Assembly (NCBI GenBank): GCA_902727905.1
Contig: CACVAR010000058.1
Span: forward strand, 1-5,555
From: an uncultured Sulfurovum sp.
GTDB taxonomy: Bacteria > Campylobacterota > Campylobacteria > Campylobacterales > Sulfurovaceae
Reading direction: 5' to 3'
DNA length: 5,555 nt
Made by a program: the position numbers and the translations under genes. This document shows, one piece after another, positions 1 to 4,061 of the stretch; the stretch's first letter is position 1; each line of letters begins with the position of its first letter. The notes under the pieces are model-generated. The model was not told the DNA's origin. It did not search any database and was given only the letters and a program-made list of their open reading frames with translations.

Positions 1-511
1 TTGAATTTGCAAAGTTTTGTCCTAAACATCTATCTGGAACAAAAAGAATCTTTTTTCCAGACTCTAAACCTTTTTCAATTATTTTATAAGCATTAGAAGA
101 AGTACAAACTAAACCACCCATCTTTCCGACTTTTGCTTTAACTGAAGCATCACTATTAATGTAAGTAATAGGCAAAATGTCTTCTGTCTTAATTCCATGC
201 TCATTCATGTAAGCTACTGACTCATCAAAATATGAACCATCCATCATTCTTGCCATAGCACAACAAGCAATTTTTGGCATGAGAACTCTTTTTTCAGGAG
301 CAACTACTTTAACACTCTGTCCCATAAAACCAACACCACAAAATACAACCCATGGGTTTTCATCAGCATCACATCTTCTCGCTAATTCTAAACTATCACC
401 AGTAATGTCAGCCATCTCAAATACTTCATCACGCTGGTAGTAGTGACCTACAACAGTTACAGGGAGTTCTTTTTTTAATCTTTTAACTTCAGCTTTATAA
501 TCTATTTGCAT
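1..511 (-). CDS. nadA: Quinolinate synthase NadA, N-terminal part (runs off the left edge)
   Basis: NadA is a cytoplasmic [4Fe-4S] enzyme that condenses iminoaspartate with dihydroxyacetone phosphate to give quinolinate in de novo NAD synthesis. I translated the minus strand from the ATG whose complement lies at 509-511. The frame stays open for 170 codons to the window edge and begins MQIDYKAEVKRLKKELPV. Family signatures in order are HYYQ (residues 23-26), TGDSLELA (37-44), VFCGVGFMGQSVK (56-68), MPKIACCAMA (78-87, holding the first cluster cysteine, most likely Cys84), PITYINSDASVKA (114-126), GGLVCTSSNA (132-141) and ILFVPDRCLGQNFA (155-168). The other two cluster cysteines should lie beyond the edge. 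The start is supported by AAGGGA a few bases upstream on the minus strand. The gene is divergent from plsY; I see no convincing minus-strand -10 box. About half the usual length of around 300-340 aa is visible, and nothing suggests it is broken. Confidence 0.95.
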   Translation of the reverse strand, partial: MQIDYKAEVKRLKKELPVTVVGHYYQRDEVFEMADITGDSLELARRCDADENPWVVFCGVGFMGQSVKVVAPEKRVLMPKIACCAMARMMDGSYFDESVAYMNEHGIKTEDILPITYINSDASVKAKVGKMGGLVCTSSNAYKIIEKGLESGKKILFVPDRCLGQNFANS

Positions 512-527
512 ATTTTATCCCTTAAGA

Positions 528-533
528 TATAAT
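528..533 (+). promoter_or_regulatory. Candidate -10 box (TATAAT) for plsY-folB
   Basis: A perfect TATAAT lies in the 88-nt divergent gap, preceded on the plus strand by a T-rich stretch, which suits Campylobacterota sigma-70 promoters, where the -35 is poorly conserved. A weak -35 candidate (TTTGCA, 505-510) sits 17 nt upstream and overlaps the nadA start. Initiation would fall near 540 and leave about 60 nt of leader before plsY. GATAAT at 569-574 is an alternative -10 with a much shorter leader. The sequence alone cannot choose between them. Confidence 0.4.
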
Positions 534-589
534 TTAGGAGAAAATACCATACTTTTAGTTAAAATTGCGATAATTTTCTACAATGTAAT

Positions 590-593
590 GGAG
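590..593 (+). promoter_or_regulatory. plsY: Ribosome binding site that decides the plsY start
   Basis: GGAG stands 6 nt before the ATG at 600. An in-frame ATG at 588 overlaps this motif and has no comparable purine-rich site at the right distance upstream. The start at 600 is therefore preferred and removes four residues (MEIF) from the longest reading frame. Confidence 0.7.
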
Positions 594-599
594 ATATTC

Positions 600-1226
600 A
601 TGGATTTTTTACTTAATCAAAATGTTTTACTATACTTAACAGCCTACTTACTCGCTGCCGTACCTTTTGGATTTATTTTAGCAAAAGTTTTTGCTGGTGT
701 TGATGTTCGTAAAGAAGGTAGTGGAAATATTGGGGCAACAAATGTCTTACGTGTACTTAAAGAGAAAGCCCCTCACCTGGCTAAAAAACTAACCATAGTA
801 ACATTTATTTTGGATGCACTAAAAGGTGCTGTTGTTATCTTAATTGCCATGGCACTTGGTGCTGAGCCATCAGTTCTTTGGACTATCGCAGTCTTATCTG
901 TACTAGGTCACTGTTTTAGTCCATTTTTAGGATTTGAAGGTGGGAAAGGTGTTGCTACTGGATTTGGTGTTTTATTAATTATGCAACCTCTCCCAGCACT
1001 CATTGCTATTGCTATTTGGTTTATAGCTGGAAAAGTTCTTAAAATATCTTCGCTCTCTTCACTAATTGGTTTGGTAGCACTACTAATTAGTTCATACATC
1101 ATTAACCCAAGTATTGCAGGGATAGAGGCACATACACCTATTTGGATTATTGCTTTTGTAATCTTTTACAAACATATCCCTAACATAATTAGAGTTTTTA
1201 ATAAAGAAGAAACAAAGGTTATCTAA
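600..1226 (+). CDS. plsY: Glycerol-3-phosphate acyltransferase PlsY (acyl-phosphate dependent)
   Basis: PlsY is an inner-membrane enzyme that transfers the acyl group from acyl-phosphate (made by PlsX) to the sn-1 position of glycerol-3-phosphate, giving lysophosphatidic acid, the first step of phospholipid synthesis. From the ATG at 600 the protein has 208 residues, normal for the family. All three signature loops are present: GSGNIGATNVLR at about 40-51, GHCFSPFLGFEGGKGVAT at about 103-120 (the GGKG glycine-rich loop), and KHIPNIIRVFNKEE at about 191-204. Hydrophobic segments lie at about 8-30, 65-86, 92-112, 120-145, 151-170 and 180-193, matching the multi-pass topology. The frame is open from 588, but the ribosome binding site favours 600. 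The stop codon is 2 nt before folB, so the two are almost certainly cotranscribed. The plsY-folB order recalls HP1509-HP1510 of H. pylori (from memory). Confidence 0.95.
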   Translation: MDFLLNQNVLLYLTAYLLAAVPFGFILAKVFAGVDVRKEGSGNIGATNVLRVLKEKAPHLAKKLTIVTFILDALKGAVVILIAMALGAEPSVLWTIAVLSVLGHCFSPFLGFEGGKGVATGFGVLLIMQPLPALIAIAIWFIAGKVLKISSLSSLIGLVALLISSYIINPSIAGIEAHTPIWIIAFVIFYKHIPNIIRVFNKEETKVI

Positions 1227-1228
1227 CG

Positions 1229-1558
1229 ATGACCATACACATTGAAGCGTTAACATTTGAGTGTATTATAGGTATTTTAGATTTTGAACGAATCACAGCA
1301 CAAAAAGTTGTTATAAGCCTTCAAATAGACTATGAATACGTCAATAATAACTTTATAAACTATGCAGATATTATCTCTCTTGTTGAAAGAGACATGATTA
1401 AAAATAAATATCTATTGCTTGAAACTGCTCTCAATAACTTAGCTTCTAAACTACTTTTAGAATACTCACAAATTCAAACCCTACAACTTAAAATTATGAA
1501 ACCAGACATTATTTCTAATGCTAAAGTTTCTCTTTCCCATACCTTTACATCTAAATAA
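1229..1558 (+). CDS. folB: Dihydroneopterin aldolase FolB
   Basis: FolB cleaves 7,8-dihydroneopterin to 6-hydroxymethyl-7,8-dihydropterin and glycolaldehyde in folate synthesis, in the cytoplasm. The 109-residue protein is slightly shorter than the usual 115-125. Landmarks are CIIGILDFERITAQKVVISL (12-31, matching the family pattern IGV.D.ER...Q.V.), with Glu20 near the family's active-site glutamate; NYADI (44-48); LLLE (62-65), whose Glu65 matches the pterin-anchoring glutamate; and KIMKPDII (88-95), with Lys91 at the position of the catalytic lysine (E. coli has KLSKPGAV). It follows plsY by 2 nt, with AAAGG at 1214-1218 inside the plsY end as a likely ribosome binding site, so translation may be coupled. 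The C-terminus is clipped relative to E. coli, but the aldolase core is complete. A related epimerase/oxygenase activity cannot be excluded from sequence. Confidence 0.88.
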   Translation: MTIHIEALTFECIIGILDFERITAQKVVISLQIDYEYVNNNFINYADIISLVERDMIKNKYLLLETALNNLASKLLLEYSQIQTLQLKIMKPDIISNAKVSLSHTFTSK

Positions 1559-1632
1559 ATTTAAAATACTTTATATTAAACATAATAAAATATATAGAAA
1601 TACCAAACAACAATAATGTATTCTTAATATTT

Positions 1633-1670
1633 TTTAAAAAATGTCTATAAATATTTAAAAAAACTTTAAA
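1633..1670 (+). promoter_or_regulatory. Spaced TTTAAA direct repeats, candidate HsrA-type operator
   Basis: TTTAAA occurs at 1633-1638, 1654-1659 and 1665-1670. Starts are 21 and 11 nt apart, so all three face the same side of the helix. The first two sit inside an identical nonamer, TTTAAAAAA (1633-1641 and 1654-1662). The inner pair reads TTTAAA, five nucleotides, TTTAAA. From memory, the H. pylori HsrA (HP1043) site is a direct repeat of TTTAAG with a 5-nt spacer, which differs only in the last base of each half. The right-hand copy lies exactly 17 nt before the TATAAT, in the -35 position, as expected for an OmpR-family activator. The AT-rich background makes chance copies of TTTAAA common, so this is a candidate only. 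Confidence 0.4.
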
Positions 1671-1687
1671 CTATGGGTTTTTTGTGT

Positions 1688-1693
1688 TATAAT
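1688..1693 (+). promoter_or_regulatory. -10 box (TATAAT) of the regulator-kinase operon
   Basis: A perfect TATAAT follows a T-run (1678-1683) and GTGT, typical of Campylobacterota sigma-70 promoters. The hexamer 17 nt upstream is TTTAAA (1665-1670), four of six matches to TTGACA. Initiation would be near 1700, leaving about 30 nt of leader. AAGGA at 1713-1717 is the probable ribosome binding site, 12 nt before the ATG at 1730. Confidence 0.65.
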
Positions 1694-1729
1694 ATTAAAA
1701 ATTATAAAAAATAAGGAACTTCAAATAAC

Positions 1730-2401
1730 ATGAGAATTTTAATAATAGAAGATGAAGTAACACTAAGTAAAACCCTATCTGATGGACTTAAAGAGTTTGG
1801 ATACCAAAATGATGTAGCTGGGAACATCAAAGATGGTGAATACTATTTAGGCATTAGAAATTATGACTTAGTGTTACTTGACTGGATGCTTCCAGATGGA
1901 AATGGGATTGATATGATTACTAAACTTAAAGCAAAAGCACCTAAAACAGCTGTAATTGTTCTTTCTGCAAGAGATGATAGAAACAGTGAAATCGAAGCAC
2001 TAAAAGCTGGTGCAGACGACTATGTAAGAAAGCCTTTTGACTTTGAAGTTTTAACAACAAGAATCGAAGCAAAATTACGTTTTGGGGGATCAAATATTAT
2101 TGAAATTGATGATTTAATTATTAATCCTGAAGAAGAAAAAATTATTTATGAAGGTGATGAAATTGAACTTAAAGGTAAACCTTTTGAAGTTTTAACACAC
2201 TTAGCGATGCATAAAGACCAAATTGTTTCAAAAGAACAGCTTCTTGATGCAATTTGGGAAGAGCCAGAGCTTGTTACTCCAAATGTAATAGAAGTTGCTA
2301 TTAACCAAATTAGACAAAAAATGGATAAACCATTAAATATCACAACTATTGAAACAGTAAGAAGAAGAGGTTATAGGTTTTGCTTTCCAAAAGGAGCTTA
2401 A
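1730..2401 (+). CDS. hsrA: OmpR-family response regulator of the HsrA/CosR type, with an intact receiver
   Basis: This 223-residue protein has a receiver (about 1-115) and a winged-helix DNA-binding domain (about 122-220). The second half closely matches what I recall of H. pylori HsrA (HP1043) and C. jejuni CosR, including KGKPFEVLTHLA (148-159), QIVSKEQLLDAIWEEPE (164-180), VTPNVIEVAINQIRQKMDKP (182-201) and ETVRRRGYRFC (208-218). Those relatives are essential orphan regulators of oxidative-stress and housekeeping genes, and their receivers lack the usual phosphorylation site. Here the receiver is canonical: acidic pair Glu7/Asp8, phosphoacceptor Asp51 in LVLLDWMLPDGNG, Ser79 in VLSARDD, Tyr98 and Lys101 in DDYVRKPF. 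Cys218 matches the C-terminal cysteine of CosR, which I recall as linked to oxidation sensing. The gene overlaps the kinase gene by 22 nt, which makes that kinase its likely partner. The symbol rests on the DNA-binding half; a paralogue is possible. Confidence 0.9.
   Translation: MRILIIEDEVTLSKTLSDGLKEFGYQNDVAGNIKDGEYYLGIRNYDLVLLDWMLPDGNGIDMITKLKAKAPKTAVIVLSARDDRNSEIEALKAGADDYVRKPFDFEVLTTRIEAKLRFGGSNIIEIDDLIINPEEEKIIYEGDEIELKGKPFEVLTHLAMHKDQIVSKEQLLDAIWEEPELVTPNVIEVAINQIRQKMDKPLNITTIETVRRRGYRFCFPKGA
2366..2370 (+). promoter_or_regulatory. Ribosome binding site for the TTG-started kinase gene
   Basis: AGAGG stands 9 nt before the TTG at 2380, inside the regulator gene. The kinase frame is closed by TAG at 2374-2376, so TTG 2380 is the only usable start that keeps the basic segment before the first membrane helix. 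A stronger-looking AAAAGGAG at 2389-2396 is followed by no start codon in the kinase frame within normal spacing. Confidence 0.5.
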
Positions 2402-3684
2402 GACAACGTTTCACTCTTGAGCTTGCCATCTTTATGACGGCAATGCTTATTTTTATTACAATAATTCTCTCTTTCTATTTTACAAACAAGCTAATGAGTA
2501 ATATTAAAGAAGAGATGAAAAACCACGTAACTTATATACAGGCGTATTTTAGTGAGCAAAGTACTTATACTAAAAATATGGATACTGTCCTCTTTAAAGA
2601 GTTATCAAATAATGAAATTATGATAGCTTCAACACTTGATTTAACAAAAAATCCTCTTGATTTTAAATTTTATAATGACGATGAAAAAGAATATATTACT
2701 TTTAGTAAATATTATGACCATAATAAACGATACTATACAATAACTAGAAATATCACTCATGAAAATGATTTAATTACCACTATATATATCATAATGCTAG
2801 GTTTGATTCTTGGAGGAATAGTTTTAATTTTACTCTATGCTAACTATCTTTCAACAAAGCTAATGCTGCCTCTACAAAAATTAACTGAAAAATTTTCGAC
2901 AATGCATGAAAACCTTTTACACAAAATAAAAACCAATGAATTACCTAGTGAATTTGTTTCATTAGCAGACTCAATTAATCTATTAATTACGAAAGTGACT
3001 ACCTCCATTAATTATCGGCAAGGTCTCTATATTGGTACTGCGCATGAGTTAAAAACACCTTTAGCTGTTATGCGTCTCAAAAACCAAATAACGCTTATGA
3101 AATACAAAAAGCATGATAAAATTAAAGAAACATTAGACCAAAATATAGAGTCAATCGATACCCTTAATGCAATGATTCATAACTTATTGGAATATGGGCG
3201 TGCTGAAGGTGCTCAATTTGAGCAACCAGAACGATTGAACCTTATTAAACTGATGATGAAAAAATGTGAAGAGTATGAACTCTTAGCGCACTCCCAAGAT
3301 AGAAATTTTATCTATCATTTTGATATTCCACATTTCAGAATTAATGTTCAGTCTCTACTTTTTATGCAAATCTTTCAAAACTTTATTCAAAATGCATTGA
3401 AATTTACACCCAAAGGTGGTCTTGTTAGTCTCAATACACGTATGGACTTAAATAACTTCATAATTGAAATTAGAGATGAGGGAGAAGGGATTGATGAGAG
3501 TAAAGATCTCTTTGCACCTTTTCAACGCTCACTAGAGTCAACAGGTGCTGGGCTAGGGCTCTTCTTAGCCCAAAACGCTGCTGAATCAATGGGTGTAACT
3601 ATTTCCCTTAAAAATCGTCAAGATCAATCCGGTGCCATAGCTAGCATTGCTTTTCCTCTTAATCGATTCCTACTTAAAGATTAA
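2380..3684 (+). CDS. Membrane sensor histidine kinase, likely partner of the HsrA-type regulator
   Basis: From TTG 2380 the protein has 434 residues. A basic N-terminus (SKRSLRQR) leads into membrane helix 1 (about 13-33), a periplasmic sensor region of about 98 residues (35-132) that I do not recognise, membrane helix 2 (about 133-154), a HAMP-like linker (about 155-208), then the kinase core. H box: TAHELKTPLAVM, with phosphoacceptor His222. N box: NFIQNALKFTP, with Asn338. G1 box: DEGEGID (367-372). F box: LFAPFQR (377-383). G2 box: GAGLGLFLA (389-397). It should autophosphorylate on His222 and pass phosphate to Asp51 of the regulator. The 22-nt overlap implies translational coupling. The next ATG (2434) would cut into helix 1 and drop the positive residues, so TTG is preferred. 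The periplasmic part is rich in charged and aromatic residues and has no cysteine or haem motif. The signal is unknown. Confidence 0.93.
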   Translation: MLSKRSLRQRFTLELAIFMTAMLIFITIILSFYFTNKLMSNIKEEMKNHVTYIQAYFSEQSTYTKNMDTVLFKELSNNEIMIASTLDLTKNPLDFKFYNDDEKEYITFSKYYDHNKRYYTITRNITHENDLITTIYIIMLGLILGGIVLILLYANYLSTKLMLPLQKLTEKFSTMHENLLHKIKTNELPSEFVSLADSINLLITKVTTSINYRQGLYIGTAHELKTPLAVMRLKNQITLMKYKKHDKIKETLDQNIESIDTLNAMIHNLLEYGRAEGAQFEQPERLNLIKLMMKKCEEYELLAHSQDRNFIYHFDIPHFRINVQSLLFMQIFQNFIQNALKFTPKGGLVSLNTRMDLNNFIIEIRDEGEGIDESKDLFAPFQRSLESTGAGLGLFLAQNAAESMGVTISLKNRQDQSGAIASIAFPLNRFLLKD

Positions 3685-3735
3685 AGTGTTTAGAAAGAAT
3701 TTAATCTCTATCTTGTATAAATAAACACTCTTTTT
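3685..3735 (+). terminator. Probable intrinsic terminator after the kinase gene
   Basis: AGTGTTTA at 3685-3692, directly after the kinase stop codon, is perfectly complementary to TAAACACT at 3722-3729. C and then five T follow (3730-3735). The 29-nt loop is long for a terminator, but an inner AAGA/TCTT pairing (3695-3698 with 3711-3714) could fold part of it. It would separate the two-component operon from the ferredoxin-ppx pair. Confidence 0.5.
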
Positions 3736-3760
3736 AAATAAATCATAAGCTTGGATAAGT

Positions 3761-3766
3761 TATAAA
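3761..3766 (+). promoter_or_regulatory. Candidate -10 box (TATAAA) for the ferredoxin-ppx pair
   Basis: TATAAA followed by T lies 36 nt before the ferredoxin ATG and downstream of the putative terminator. No good -35 is seen, which is usual in this phylum. A second TATAAA at 3785-3790 is too close to the start codon to leave room for a leader. Purine-rich AAGAGAG (about 3789-3795) is the likely ribosome binding site. Confidence 0.35.
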
Positions 3767-3802
3767 TCAAAAGAAATAATAAACTATAAAGAGAGTATAT
3801 AA

Positions 3803-4054
3803 ATGGCATTATTAATTGCAGATGATTGTATTGCATGTGACGCATGTAGAGAAGAGTGTCCTAACGAGGCTATCGAAGAAAATGACCCTATCTATATCAT
3901 TGATTCTGACCGTTGTACTGAATGTGTTGGTCACTATGACGAACCTCAATGTATTGCTGTCTGTCCAGTTGACTGTATAGGTTCAGATCCAGACAATGTA
4001 GAGAGTGTTGAAGAGTTGAAGTTTAAATTTTCACAACTGGAACTAGAACTTTAG
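3803..4054 (+). CDS. 2[4Fe-4S] ferredoxin, Alvin type
   Basis: This is a small, soluble, acidic electron carrier of 83 residues. Motif one is C9-X2-C12-X2-C15-X3-C19-P and motif two is C38-X2-C41-X8-C50-X3-C54-P. By family rule, C9, C12, C15 and C54 bind one cluster and C38, C41, C50 and C19 the other. The eight-residue insert between C41 and C50, the ninth cysteine in CPVDC (C58) and the roughly 25-residue acidic C-terminal tail (SVEELKFKFSQLELEL, probably helical) identify the Allochromatium-type subgroup, whose clusters have very low and unequal potentials. Its redox partner cannot be read from the window. It precedes the ppx gene by 7 nt, the same pairing as HP0277-HP0278 in H. pylori (from memory; there called ferredoxin and gppA). 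Start: the only ATG before the first motif, at the usual distance for the family. Confidence 0.95.
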   Translation: MALLIADDCIACDACREECPNEAIEENDPIYIIDSDRCTECVGHYDEPQCIAVCPVDCIGSDPDNVESVEELKFKFSQLELEL

Positions 4055-4061
4055 AGCATCT

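Larger units (their letters stand above)
1559..1729 (+). other. AT-rich intergenic region between folB and the regulator gene
   Basis: These 171 nt are almost pure A and T. I see no open frame of useful size, no tRNA-like fold and no GC-containing hairpin that would make a credible terminator for folB. The right half carries the TTTAAA repeats and the TATAAT box listed separately. The left half (1559-1625) shows nothing I can name. Confidence 0.6.

Noticed and set aside
588..599. Longer PlsY start at ATG 588
   Set aside because: This ATG overlaps the GGAG that serves the ATG at 600 and lacks its own ribosome binding site; the extra residues MEIF add nothing to the conserved protein.
908..1102. 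Minus-strand open frame of 64 codons inside plsY
   Set aside because: It lies wholly opposite the conserved PlsY core including the GGKG loop, has no ribosome binding site of note and resembles no family; it is a shadow of plsY.
1629..1642. T6A6 palindrome as a terminator for folB
   Set aside because: It is a self-complementary AT run with no G or C and no loop of its own, so a stable RNA hairpin is unlikely; it overlaps the repeat array instead.
1668..1683. AAAC...GTTT followed by a T-run as a terminator
   Set aside because: The stem has only four base pairs with one G-C, and it sits between the -35 and -10 positions of the regulator promoter, where the T-run fits the promoter better.
2146..2343. 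Minus-strand open frame of 65 codons inside the regulator gene
   Set aside because: It is antisense to the strongly conserved DNA-binding domain, and its serine/isoleucine-rich product is what reverse reading of that domain gives.
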